Assembly: GCF_011742555.1 (NCBI RefSeq)
Contig: NZ_JAAQQR010000007.1
Span: 62,001 to 126,000 of the forward strand
Origin: Luteibacter jiangsuensis
GTDB lineage: Bacteria > Pseudomonadota > Gammaproteobacteria > Xanthomonadales > Rhodanobacteraceae
DNA: 64,000 nt
Direction of reading: 5' to 3'
The notes under the pieces are model-generated. The model did not search any database, was not told where the DNA came from, and worked only from the letters and a program-made list of their open reading frames with translations. Of the stretch, positions 8,185-17,406 are shown one piece after another. The translations under genes were made by a program, and so were the position numbers. Every line of letters starts with the position of its first letter. The stretch's first letter is position 1.

Positions 8185-9408
8185 ATGCAAGCCCCCGTCG
8201 ACGCGGCGCTGGACGGCCGTCGCACAGACACGACCGTCTTCGGCGTGATCTTCGCGATCAGTTTCTGCCACCTGCTCAACGACATGATGCAGTCGCTCCT
8301 TCCGGCGATCTATCCCGGCCTGAAATCGGACTTCCAACTGGACTTCGGCCAGATCGGGCTCATCACCCTGACCTACCAGATCACCGCATCGATCCTGCAG
8401 CCGCTGATCGGCCTTTACGCGGACCGGCGTCCGACGCCACTGGCGCTCCCTGCCGGCACGCTGTTCTCCCTGCTTGGGCTGCTGGTGCTCTCCAGGGCGC
8501 ACGCGTATCCGATCCTGCTGCTGGGCGCGGCGTTGCTCGGCATGGGCTCATCCGTATTCCATCCGGAATCCTCGCGCGTGGCACGCATGGCCGCGGGCGG
8601 GCGGCATGGGCTCGCGCAATCGCTGTTCCAGGTAGGCGGCAATGCCGGCCAGGCGCTGGGCCCGTTGGCCGCGGCGCTCGTGGTCGTTCGCTGGGGCCAG
8701 TCGAGCCTCGCGTTCTTCGCACTGCTTGCCCTGCTGTCGTGCGCGGTGTTGTGGAACGTGAGCCAGTGGTACCGCCACCACGGATTGCCACGCATGAAGA
8801 TCGGCGCCGGTGCCCGGCAGCACGCCGCGCCCGCCAGCGCCGAAGCGAGGCGCGGCATCGCCGTGCTGCTCGCGCTCATCTTCTCCAAGTACGTGTACCT
8901 CGCGAGCCTCACGAGTTATTTCACCTTCTACCTGATCCATCGCTTCGGCGTGTCGGTGGAGAGCGCGCAGTACTACCTGTTCGCCTTCCTGGGCGCGGTG
9001 GCGGTCGGCACGATCCTGGGCGGGCCGCTGGGCGACCGTATCGGACGCAAGCGCGTCATCTGGTTTTCCATCATGGGCGCGCTGCCGTTCACGCTGCTGC
9101 TGCCGCACGCCAACCTCTTCTGGACGGCACCGCTCGCCATCGCCATCGGCCTGATCCTGGCCTCGGCGTTTCCCGCGATCGTGGTGTTCGCGCAGGAACT
9201 GGTGCCAGGCAAAGTCGGCATGATCTCGGGCCTGTTCTTCGGCTTCTCGTTCGGCATGGGCGGCCTCGGCGCGGCGGTGCTGGGCGAACTGGCCGACCAC
9301 ATCGGCATCGAGGCCGTGTATTCGATCTGCTCGTTCCTGCCTGCCATTGGATTGCTGGCGGCATTGCTACCCGATCCGACGCGCGCGGCGCGCGCGCCGG
9401 TCATTTAG
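8185..9408 (+). CDS. fsr: MFS exporter, fosmidomycin-resistance (Fsr) type
   Basis: The 407-residue length matches Fsr. Twelve hydrophobic segments are visible. The N-terminal region FAISFCHLLNDMMQSLLPAIYP is characteristic of Fsr, and GDRIGRKRVIW is the MFS loop 2-3-type motif in the second half. It is an inner-membrane drug/proton antiporter, and fosmidomycin is the classic substrate of the family. AGGA lies ahead of ATG 8185. Its stop overlaps the end of convergent gcd by 8 bases. Confidence 0.85.
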   Translation: MQAPVDAALDGRRTDTTVFGVIFAISFCHLLNDMMQSLLPAIYPGLKSDFQLDFGQIGLITLTYQITASILQPLIGLYADRRPTPLALPAGTLFSLLGLLVLSRAHAYPILLLGAALLGMGSSVFHPESSRVARMAAGGRHGLAQSLFQVGGNAGQALGPLAAALVVVRWGQSSLAFFALLALLSCAVLWNVSQWYRHHGLPRMKIGAGARQHAAPASAEARRGIAVLLALIFSKYVYLASLTSYFTFYLIHRFGVSVESAQYYLFAFLGAVAVGTILGGPLGDRIGRKRVIWFSIMGALPFTLLLPHANLFWTAPLAIAIGLILASAFPAIVVFAQELVPGKVGMISGLFFGFSFGMGGLGAAVLGELADHIGIEAVYSICSFLPAIGLLAALLPDPTRAARAPVI

Positions 9409-11857
9409 GCAACGCATACACCACCACCCAATCGCCGAGCTTCGTGCCGAGCGAGCCGTGGCCGCCCGCGGACACCAGTACGTACTGGTGTCCGGAGCGG
9501 TCGGCATACGTCATCGGCGTGGCCTGGCCGCCTGCTGGCAGCCGGGCTTCCCAGAGCTTGCGCCCCGTGCGTACGTCGTAGCCGCGGATGTAGTTGTCGA
9601 GCGTGCCGGAGAGGAAGGTGACGCCTCCGGCGGTGGTCACCATGCCGCCCATGCTCGGCACACCGAGGGGCATCGGAATGGGCAGCGGGGCGCTGTCGAC
9701 GATGGTGCCGTTCTTGTGCCGCCACATCGTCTTGCCCGTACGCAGGTCGACGCCAGCCACATAGCCCCACGGCGGCGCCTGGCATGGAATGCCCAGCGGG
9801 GAGAGGAATGCCTTCAGCTCGATGGCGTAGGGAATGCCCTTGGCCATCTTCACGCCCTCGGTCTCGCTCTTGGCCGGCCCGAGTTCCATCTGCGCCAGCT
9901 TTTCCTTCGGAATGAGACGGGACTGGAAGGCCATGTAGCTCGGGTTGAGGAGCATGAGCTGGCGCGCCGGGTCGACGGAGATGCCGCCCCAGTCGAAGAC
10001 ACCGAAATTGCCGGGGAACACCAGGGAGCCCTGCTCCGAGGGCGGCGTGAACATGCCGTCGTAGCGCAGGGAGCGGAAGCGGACGCGGCACCAGAGCTGG
10101 TCGAGCGGCGTGGTGCCCCACATGTCTTTCTCGCGCACGTCGGGGGGCGCGAAATTCAGGTCCGACAGCGGCTGCGTGGGCGACGTATGGTCGCCGGGCA
10201 CCGCGCCCTGCGGACGCGGAACCTCGCGAATGGGAATGATCGGCGTGCCGTCCCGGCGATCGAGCACGTAGATGCTGCCTTGCTTGGTGGAGGCGAGCAG
10301 CGCGGGCTTCATGCCGTCGGCCGTCTGCATGTCCATCAAGGTCGGTTGTCCGCCGATGTCCATGTCCCAGAGGTCGTGGTGCGTGAACTGGTAGTTCCAC
10401 CTGACCTTGCCGGTGGCGATGTCGAGCGCCACGATGCCCGCGCCGTATTTTTCGGAAGCAGGCGTGCGGCCCGCGGCATACTGGTCGGGTGTCTGGTTGC
10501 CCATCGGCAGATACACCATGCCGAGGTCCTCGTCGACGCTGAACATCGACCAGACGTTCGGCGAGTTGCGCGTGTAGGTGGCGCCGGGCGCGATGGGTTC
10601 GGTGGCCTCGGGATTGCCGGCATCCCAGTTCCAGACGAGGTGACCGTCGTGCACGTCGAAGGCCCGGACGACACCCGAGGGCTCGTTCGTGGATTCGTTG
10701 TCGGTGACGTGACCGCTGATGATGACGAGGTTCTTCGTGACCGCCGGCGGCGAGGTCGAGTAATAGCCGCCGGGAGTGAACGGCCCCAGGTTCGCGCGGA
10801 GATCCACGGTACCGTGGTTGCCGAAGTCGTCGCAGGGCCGGCCGGAATCGGCATCGAGGGCAATCAGGCGCGCGTCGGCGGTGGGAATGAAGATGCGCCG
10901 CGGGCAGATCGCGGACACGACCGCCGGCGGCGGCGGGAGTGCCGTGGACGCCGTGGCAGGCAAGCCACTCGTCGTGGCCGGCGCCGGAATCGTCGCATCG
11001 GCGTACTTCGCGTCGTCGTGATACGAAACGCCGCGGCAGGTCATGTGCTCCCAGTGCTTGAATCCCACCGGGCTCTGGATCCTGGGATCGAATTCCCAGC
11101 GCTTCTGCCCGGTCGCCGCGTCCAGCGCGATCACCTTGCTGTGCGGCGTGCACAGGTACACGGTGTCGCCGATCTTGAGCGGGGTGTTTTCCAGGGTGAT
11201 TTCCGTCGGATCGTCCGGACCCGGCATGTCGCCGGTACGGAACGTCCACGCCACCTGCAGTTGCCCGATGTTGGCAGGGGTGATCTGCTTGAGCGGCGAA
11301 TAGCGCTGGCCGTACGCCGAACCGCCGTAATCGGTCCAGTCGGCATCCGGTTGCCACGACCTGTCGCCTTGCGCACCGGACACCTCGGTCATCGGCAATT
11401 CGCCGGCCAGATCGGGCTCGGGATGCAAGGCGCCAGCCACGCCGACGACCGCCACCACGAGGAGCGAGACAGCGAGGAACCCGCCTCCCGTTCGCCGCGA
11501 TGTGTCGTACAGGCTGTCGCGACGGAGTCCGCGCCTCGGCCAGGGCAGGAGCAGCCACAGCCCGAGTGCAAACCAGATGTCGAGACGGGGCAGCAACTGC
11601 CACCAGTCGAGCCGCACTTCCCAGACCGCCCACGCCGCCGTGGCGATCAGGAACAGGCCATAGATCGGCACGGCCGCGCGCATGCGGAACAGGAGCAACG
11701 CGGCGACCACCAGCGTGACGGCACCGGCGACGAGGTAGTAGGCCGAGCCGCCGAGGTTCACCAGCTTGATGCCGCCAAGCAGTGTGGCGGCACCGACGAG
11801 CGCGAAAACGAACGCGGTGAACAACGTCGCCGGATGGAATCTCCTTGCGCGCCTCAC
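9401..11857 (-). CDS. gcd: Membrane-bound PQQ-dependent glucose dehydrogenase
   Basis: The protein has 818 residues. About five N-terminal transmembrane helices (to about residue 145) are followed by a periplasmic eight-bladed propeller quinoprotein domain with repeated ALDAATGQKRWEFD-type blade motifs. WEHMTCRGVSYHDD and QVAWTFRTGDMPGPDDP match the membrane glucose/quinate/shikimate dehydrogenase family. It oxidises D-glucose to gluconolactone and passes electrons to ubiquinone. The GTG start at 11857 has a GGGAGG site. Quinate or shikimate as substrate cannot be excluded. Confidence 0.88.
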   Translation of the reverse strand: MRRARRFHPATLFTAFVFALVGAATLLGGIKLVNLGGSAYYLVAGAVTLVVAALLLFRMRAAVPIYGLFLIATAAWAVWEVRLDWWQLLPRLDIWFALGLWLLLPWPRRGLRRDSLYDTSRRTGGGFLAVSLLVVAVVGVAGALHPEPDLAGELPMTEVSGAQGDRSWQPDADWTDYGGSAYGQRYSPLKQITPANIGQLQVAWTFRTGDMPGPDDPTEITLENTPLKIGDTVYLCTPHSKVIALDAATGQKRWEFDPRIQSPVGFKHWEHMTCRGVSYHDDAKYADATIPAPATTSGLPATASTALPPPPAVVSAICPRRIFIPTADARLIALDADSGRPCDDFGNHGTVDLRANLGPFTPGGYYSTSPPAVTKNLVIISGHVTDNESTNEPSGVVRAFDVHDGHLVWNWDAGNPEATEPIAPGATYTRNSPNVWSMFSVDEDLGMVYLPMGNQTPDQYAAGRTPASEKYGAGIVALDIATGKVRWNYQFTHHDLWDMDIGGQPTLMDMQTADGMKPALLASTKQGSIYVLDRRDGTPIIPIREVPRPQGAVPGDHTSPTQPLSDLNFAPPDVREKDMWGTTPLDQLWCRVRFRSLRYDGMFTPPSEQGSLVFPGNFGVFDWGGISVDPARQLMLLNPSYMAFQSRLIPKEKLAQMELGPAKSETEGVKMAKGIPYAIELKAFLSPLGIPCQAPPWGYVAGVDLRTGKTMWRHKNGTIVDSAPLPIPMPLGVPSMGGMVTTAGGVTFLSGTLDNYIRGYDVRTGRKLWEARLPAGGQATPMTYADRSGHQYVLVSAGGHGSLGTKLGDWVVVYALPK

Positions 11858-11987
11858 GATGGCCTCCCAGGCGAACGACGGGCTCTCCCGTATCCGCCCA
11901 GGGTGACCGCGCGATCGTGAAACCGGAGTGGAGGGCGACGCGTCGACCGTCGGCGAACAGGCGTCGCCGGCGGTCGATCAAGGCCTC

Positions 11988-13679
11988 TCAGGCAAATTCG
12001 GCCCAAGCATCGGCGTCTGCGGTCTTGCGAGTGTCGACGGAACGCTGACCGAACTTCAGGTCGTGCGTGGTGCGCTCGGACGCCGTGCGCGCCTGCCGTG
12101 CTTTCCCGTCGTCGTCCACGGTGAAGAAGGCCACTTGGTCGTGCAGCGACGCCGCCTGATCCTGCATCGACTTCGCGGCGGCCGCGGCTTCCTCGACGAG
12201 GGCCGCGTTTTCCTGCGTGACCTGGTCGATCTGCGCGATGGCGAGGTTGACCTGATCCACACCCGACGATTGTTCCGCACTGGCCGCAGCGATTTCCGCG
12301 ACGATGTCGGTCACCTTCTTGACGCTGTCGACGATGTCGCGCAGCGCAAGCGACGACTGCTGGACCAGCGCGGTGCCGGCTTCGACGCGCTCGCCGCTTT
12401 CGTGGATAAGCCCCTTGATTTCCCGCGACGCCGCGGCGCTGGACTGCGCCAGCCGGCGAACCTCCGCGGCCACCACGGCGAATCCGCGGCCCTGCTCTCC
12501 TGCACGTGCCGCCTCCACCGCCGCGTTGAGCGCGAGCAGGTTGGTCTGGAAGGCGATGTCGTCGATGAGCCCCACGATGTCGCCGATGCGGCGGCTGGAA
12601 TCGCCGATCTGCTGCATGGCGTCCATGGCCTGCGCGACCACGGCGCCCCCCTTTTCCGCTTCCCCGCGCGCATGCCGCGACAAGCGGTCGGCCGCCAGGG
12701 CGTTGTCCGCGTTCTGGCGGACGGTGGCGGTCATTTCTTCCATCGACGCCGCCGTCTCCTCGAGACTGGAAGCCTGTTCCTGCGTGCGCTGCGACAGGTC
12801 GTCGTTACCGCGTGCAATCTCGCCCGACGTGGTGGAGACGACGTGCGCCCCTTCCTGCACCTCGGTAACGATGGATGCCAGCGTGCCGCGCATGCGCTCG
12901 AGCGAACCCAGCACGCTTTCGGGTGCATACGCCGCCGAAGTGTCAGCACGCAGGTCGCCACCGGCAATGCGGCTTGCGATCGCCATGGCATCGCGCGGCT
13001 CGCCGCCCAGCGTGGCACGGATGCTGCTCATCGAGAACCACACGATGAAGAGCGCCAGCAGCGCGATGAGGCCCGACTGCAGGAGATTCGACTTCAACTG
13101 CGCTTCGAAGCTGGCGTCGATCTGCTGGAAGTACGCGCCGGAGACGAAGTGCAGGTCCCAGGGCTTGTACCAGGTGGAATAGCTGATCTTGTCACGCAAC
13201 TCGTTCGTCTTCGGCATGATCTGCGTGTAACGCGTCATGCCATGGCCGTCTTTTCTGTTGGCCTCGAGCATGGCTTCGTAATGGTGGAAGCCCTTGCCGT
13301 CGACATCGTTGCGGATGTCCTTGCCGATGTCGCCGTGGCGCAGCGGGTGCAAGCGCATGCGCAGATCGGAATCGAAGGCGAAGACATAGCCGGAACCGTT
13401 GTCCCAGCGCATCGCTTCGATATCCTGCAACGCCTCGGCCCGGGCCTTGTCCATGCTCATTTCGCCCTTCTCGGCGCGCACACGAAAGCTGTCGGCAATG
13501 GCTACCGCCGCGGCCACGTGCTGGGCCAGCGACTCCTGAAGCCGCTGCATCTGCATCCGGCGGCTTTCCACGCCTGACATGACCGTCTGTGCCACCAGGC
13601 CCAGCACGACTACCGTCATGACCATCCACACACGCGTATTGAGCCGCGTGCGGCCGAACCAATTCGTTACCGCCGACAT
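11988..13679 (-). CDS. Methyl-accepting chemotaxis protein with single Cache sensor
   Basis: The protein has 563 residues. Transmembrane segments at about 18-38 and 185-205 bracket a periplasmic sCache_2-like domain ([39 protein letters not shown]). HAMP and a signalling domain follow, with the tip [23 protein letters not shown]. The C-terminus reads AWAEFA, matching the x-W/F-x-x-W/F pentapeptide that tethers CheR/CheB. ATG 13679 was preferred to an upstream in-frame GTG because GAGGG is correctly spaced. The ligand is unknown; Cache_2 sensors often bind carboxylates. Confidence 0.92.
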   Translation of the reverse strand: MSAVTNWFGRTRLNTRVWMVMTVVVLGLVAQTVMSGVESRRMQMQRLQESLAQHVAAAVAIADSFRVRAEKGEMSMDKARAEALQDIEAMRWDNGSGYVFAFDSDLRMRLHPLRHGDIGKDIRNDVDGKGFHHYEAMLEANRKDGHGMTRYTQIMPKTNELRDKISYSTWYKPWDLHFVSGAYFQQIDASFEAQLKSNLLQSGLIALLALFIVWFSMSSIRATLGGEPRDAMAIASRIAGGDLRADTSAAYAPESVLGSLERMRGTLASIVTEVQEGAHVVSTTSGEIARGNDDLSQRTQEQASSLEETAASMEEMTATVRQNADNALAADRLSRHARGEAEKGGAVVAQAMDAMQQIGDSSRRIGDIVGLIDDIAFQTNLLALNAAVEAARAGEQGRGFAVVAAEVRRLAQSSAAASREIKGLIHESGERVEAGTALVQQSSLALRDIVDSVKKVTDIVAEIAAASAEQSSGVDQVNLAIAQIDQVTQENAALVEEAAAAAKSMQDQAASLHDQVAFFTVDDDGKARQARTASERTTHDLKFGQRSVDTRKTADADAWAEFA

Positions 13680-13750
13680 TACCGTCACCCTCGTGTTGCC
13701 CCCGTGTGACTGTAGCGGCAGCGATCAGCAAGACTTTACGAACCCCCGTT

Positions 13751-16303
13751 TCACGGCGTGAAGAGCGTGTGCCGCCCCGCCCCCAAAACGCGGACCGGCA
13801 GGCCCGGCAGGGTGACCTTGGCCTCGGCGCCTACCGGCACGACGACGTCCGCCCTCACCTTCCCGGCCGTTCTGCGCCATGCCACCGACGCTTCGCCATA
13901 CGGCGTCATGACGGCGGCCGAGGCGTGGTCGAGGAAGGCCGTAAAGGCCGGACGGACCTCGAAACGGTGCCAGCCAGGCTCCAGGGGGCGGAGACCCGCC
14001 ACGTCGCCGTACAGCCAGTCGTCGACCGTGCCGAGGAAATAATGCCCCCTCGACCGCGACGCCAGCTTCCAGTGTTCCCAGAGACTGGTGGCCCCGTTGG
14101 CGCGCCAGAACCCCCAACTGGGGAACGTCGTCTGCGTCGCCACGGCCCATGCCTCGGCCGCGTGGCCCGTGGCGGTCAGCACCGGGAGGATGATCTTCGT
14201 TGCCAACGCACCCGTGTCCAGGTGATTGTCTCGCCCCTTCACATCCGCCGCGACACCCGCGGCCACCTTGCTCCTCAGCTCGTCCGGCACGAGGCCGAAT
14301 GCGAGCGCCAGCAGGTTATGTGCCTGCCTGTAACCCTTGTCGCCTTCCCCGCGATAACGGCCCGCTTCGCGATCGAGGAAGCGTACGTTGAATGCCTCGC
14401 GCACGGCGTCCGCGCGCTTGTCGAACCACGCGGCGCGAGCGGCGTTACCCGTGAGCCGCAACATGTCGGCCGTGCGGCGCTCCATGCCATAGAGGTACGC
14501 AGTGGCGGCCACGCGTTTGTCCTCGGGTGCGTTTTCGCCGGCAGGGTTGGTCTCCGGGCTTACCCAGTCGCCGAGCTCCGTATCGGCGATGCCGCCGGGC
14601 GAGCGTGCATCTTCCATGGCCACGTAGCGGGCGATGCCGTCGATGTGTTCCTCGATGGGCTGCATGTCCCCCGTCGCCATCCACAACGACCAGGGAATGA
14701 ACACATAGGCGGAATGCCAGGTGGGTGCGCGGACATCGCCCCAGCCGGGATTCGGGGCGATCAGCAGCGGAGCGCCTTCGGCGTTGCGTGCATCGGAAAT
14801 ATCGCACAACCATTTGGCGAACAGGCGCCCGGCATCGAAGTTGCGAAGGAACATGTCCGCGCCGAGCATGCCGTCGCCCGTCCAACCGTTCTTTTCGTAC
14901 ATCGGCGTATCGGTCGGGATGCCATGCAGATTGTTGAGCATGGTGTCCACGGCGGCGGCATGGATCCAGTCGAGGAGCTCGTTGGAACTCTCGAAGCGCC
15001 CCGTGATGGCCACGTCGGTATGCACCGCCTGCGCCGTCACCGCCGCCGGCGATGGCTTCCCGCCCGGCCAGCCTTCCACCTGCACATAGCGGAAACCCTT
15101 GTACGAGAAACGGGGGTGCCAGCGCAGCGGGCGCCCCGCCAACGTGAGCCTGTCCGTCTGAAAACCGTCCTTGAAGTAGTGATGTTCGTCGCGTGCGTCC
15201 ACCGTGCCGTCAGGTAACAGCTTTTCGCCGTAGCGGGCCACGATCGTGCTGCCTGCCGGACCGTCCACATCGAACGTTGCCCACCCGGCAATGACACGCG
15301 GGAAGGCGAATACATAGACGCCCGGCCGCGGTTCGGTCACTCCGGTGGCGGCGAACGACGTGACGGCGCGGATCGGTTGCTCGGTCTGCGCCACCAGCCT
15401 GCCGCGAGGCGCGGGAAGTTCGCTGGCCGCTTTCCACACCTGCGGGTTCGCGAATCGCGCATCGTAGGTTTCGCCGCCGTAGAGGTCGTCGCGTCGCGTC
15501 GGACCCTCCGCCACGTGCCAGCGGGTGTCGGTGCCGATCGTCTGGACGCCACCGTTCGCATATTCGATGCGCAACAACGCGCGCACTCGCGGCCGTCCAT
15601 GCCACGGCGCGCGCTCCCAATGCCACACGTCGCGGTTGGTGAGCCCGTAGAAGCCGCGCCCGAGTTCCGCCGCCAGCACATGTTCGCCGGGTTCGAGCTT
15701 CACTTCGGTGCCCACCACTTCGACGCGCTTGTCGTAGTCGGTGAAACCTGGGGACAGCACCGCGTCGCTCACCGGCTTTCCGTCGATCGACATATCGGCG
15801 TAGCCGCCGGCCGCGACGTAGAGCATGGCTCGCTTCACCGAGTCGTCCACGCGGAAGGACTTCCGCACGATCGGGGCCGGGAGTGAATCGTCTCCCTTGC
15901 CTATCCAGTGCGCCGCCGACCATCCGCCGGTGTCGAGCGCGGTGTCGAAGCGGGACGACGTGGTGGCATCGCCTGCGGAGGTTCGCACGTCTGCCCGCCA
16001 TTCGTAGCGTTCGCCGGGCGGCAAGGCAGGGCCGCCGTACGCGATGTCGAACGAACGCGCACTGTCGACCCATCCGCTGTCCCACACGATGGTGCCGCGT
16101 CGCGACACGGCGATGCGATAGCCGGTCTGCCGCGTGCCGTTCGTATCGCCGTGCACGATCCATGAGAAGCGTGGCCGGGCGACGTCGACGTAGGTCGGGG
16201 CATCCGCGTGTTCCACACGGGGGGTATCGACGAACACGGACGCGTCGGCGAGTGCCGGAACGAGGCAGAGCGCAGCGACGAGAACAAGGCGGTATGCGGT
16301 CAA
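13751..16303 (-). CDS. Secreted alpha-L-rhamnosidase (glycoside hydrolase family 78)
   Basis: A protein of about 850 residues. After a signal peptide (TAYRLVLVAALCLVPALADA) come a fibronectin-like domain (PRFSWIVHGDTNGTRQTGYRI), the Bac_rhamnosid N domain (RKSFRVDDSVKRAMLYVAAGGYADMSIDGKPV) and the (alpha/alpha)6 catalytic domain with PTDTPMYEKNGWTGDGMLGADMF. It would release rhamnose from plant glycosides or polysaccharides. A TTG start at 16303 gives a clean signal peptide with AGGG eight bases before; longer forms lack one. No rhamnose-use genes adjoin it. Confidence 0.87.
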   Translation of the reverse strand: MTAYRLVLVAALCLVPALADASVFVDTPRVEHADAPTYVDVARPRFSWIVHGDTNGTRQTGYRIAVSRRGTIVWDSGWVDSARSFDIAYGGPALPPGERYEWRADVRTSAGDATTSSRFDTALDTGGWSAAHWIGKGDDSLPAPIVRKSFRVDDSVKRAMLYVAAGGYADMSIDGKPVSDAVLSPGFTDYDKRVEVVGTEVKLEPGEHVLAAELGRGFYGLTNRDVWHWERAPWHGRPRVRALLRIEYANGGVQTIGTDTRWHVAEGPTRRDDLYGGETYDARFANPQVWKAASELPAPRGRLVAQTEQPIRAVTSFAATGVTEPRPGVYVFAFPRVIAGWATFDVDGPAGSTIVARYGEKLLPDGTVDARDEHHYFKDGFQTDRLTLAGRPLRWHPRFSYKGFRYVQVEGWPGGKPSPAAVTAQAVHTDVAITGRFESSNELLDWIHAAAVDTMLNNLHGIPTDTPMYEKNGWTGDGMLGADMFLRNFDAGRLFAKWLCDISDARNAEGAPLLIAPNPGWGDVRAPTWHSAYVFIPWSLWMATGDMQPIEEHIDGIARYVAMEDARSPGGIADTELGDWVSPETNPAGENAPEDKRVAATAYLYGMERRTADMLRLTGNAARAAWFDKRADAVREAFNVRFLDREAGRYRGEGDKGYRQAHNLLALAFGLVPDELRSKVAAGVAADVKGRDNHLDTGALATKIILPVLTATGHAAEAWAVATQTTFPSWGFWRANGATSLWEHWKLASRSRGHYFLGTVDDWLYGDVAGLRPLEPGWHRFEVRPAFTAFLDHASAAVMTPYGEASVAWRRTAGKVRADVVVPVGAEAKVTLPGLPVRVLGAGRHTLFTP

Positions 16304-16460
16304 GGGAGCGGCCCTGGCATCGGCAAGAACCTCCGAGCATACCCGTGCCTGCCGCGGAAGATGATCGCATAGCTCCCCCGACGTGACATGACGTGGACGG
16401 CGCATGGACGCGCCCCTTCGTAAACAGGAAGGCCTCATCCCCCAAATGCGAGAACTCCCC

Positions 16461-17369
16461 ATGGCCAACGCCGTCGAGAAAGATCCCTATGCCATGCGCG
16501 ATCCGCGCACGCAGTATCCGCAGCCCGAATTCGCCAAGCAGCCGCAGCCGGCCCCCGGCCTGGCGAAGGAAATGGTGCCGAAGCCCGACCACGGCGAAAC
16601 GAGCTATCGCGGCAACGGCCGTCTGAAAGGCCGCAAGGCACTGGTGACCGGCGGCGACTCGGGCATCGGCCGCGCGGCCGCGATCGCCTTTGCGCGCGAA
16701 GGCGCCGACGTGGTGATCAATTACCTTCCGTCCGAGCAGAAGGATGCCGGTGAGGTCATCGCCCTGCTCAAGGGCGAAGGCCGAAAGATCGTGGGCGTTC
16801 CCGGCGATCTGAAGGACGAAGCGTTCTGCAACGAACTGGTGGCCCGCACGGTGAAGGAACTGGGCGGGCTGGACATCCTCGCCAACGTCGCGGGACGCCA
16901 GCAGTTCGCCAAGTCCATCGATGAACTGGACAGCGAATCGTTCGAGGCGACGTTCCGCACCAACGTGTTCGCGCTGTTCTGGCTGAGCAAGGCGGCCCTT
17001 GCACACATGCCTCCGGGCGCCGCCATCGTGAACACGGCGTCGATCCAGGCGTACGAGCCCTCGGACATCCTGCTGGACTATGCCCCGACCAAGGCGGCCA
17101 TCGTGGCGTTCACCAAATCGCTGGCGAAGCAGGTGGCCGACAAGGGCATCCGTGTGAACGCCGTCGCTCCCGGCCCCGTGTGGACGCCGCTACAGCCGAG
17201 CGGCGGCCAGCCGCAGGAAAAGGTGGTGGAGTTCGGGAAGAACGTGCCCCTGGGCCGCCCTGGCCAGCCGGTGGAATGCGCGCCGGTGTACGTGTTGCTG
17301 GCCAGCCAGGAGGCCAGCTTCATCACCGGCGAAACCTATGGCGTCACGGGTGGGCACATGCTCCCGTGA
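16461..17369 (+). CDS. yghA: SDR-family NAD(P)-dependent oxidoreductase, YghA type
   Basis: The protein has 302 residues. An N-terminal extension ([23 protein letters not shown]) is typical of the YghA/stress-type aldehyde reductase subgroup. The Rossmann motif is [22 protein letters not shown]. Catalytic residues are Ser in NTASIQAY and the YAPTK motif, an SDR Y-x-x-x-K. The end is [12 protein letters not shown]. It is a cytosolic short-chain alcohol/aldehyde dehydrogenase. Longer starts at 16404 and 16446 exist; 16461 best fits homologue length. Confidence 0.9.
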   Translation: MANAVEKDPYAMRDPRTQYPQPEFAKQPQPAPGLAKEMVPKPDHGETSYRGNGRLKGRKALVTGGDSGIGRAAAIAFAREGADVVINYLPSEQKDAGEVIALLKGEGRKIVGVPGDLKDEAFCNELVARTVKELGGLDILANVAGRQQFAKSIDELDSESFEATFRTNVFALFWLSKAALAHMPPGAAIVNTASIQAYEPSDILLDYAPTKAAIVAFTKSLAKQVADKGIRVNAVAPGPVWTPLQPSGGQPQEKVVEFGKNVPLGRPGQPVECAPVYVLLASQEASFITGETYGVTGGHMLP

Positions 17370-17380
17370 AGCGCCGCGCT

Positions 17381-17406
17381 ATCGCCGGTCTTCAACGACC
17401 GGCGAT
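17381..17406. terminator. Hairpin at convergent gene ends (yghA / histidine kinase)
   Basis: A perfect 10-bp stem (ATCGCCGGTC, 17381-17390, with GACCGGCGAT, 17397-17406) and a 6-base loop holding the stop codon of the histidine kinase gene. There is no T run on either side, so it is a strong hairpin of uncertain terminator function. Confidence 0.45.

Noticed and set aside
9347-11920. Open frame of 857 codons antisense to gcd
   Set aside because: The opposite strand encodes an unmistakable PQQ dehydrogenase; long antisense frames are common in high-GC DNA and this one has no recognisable domain.
12304-13182. Long frames antisense to the chemoreceptor gene
   Set aside because: They are mirror frames of a clear MCP with Cache and signalling domains.
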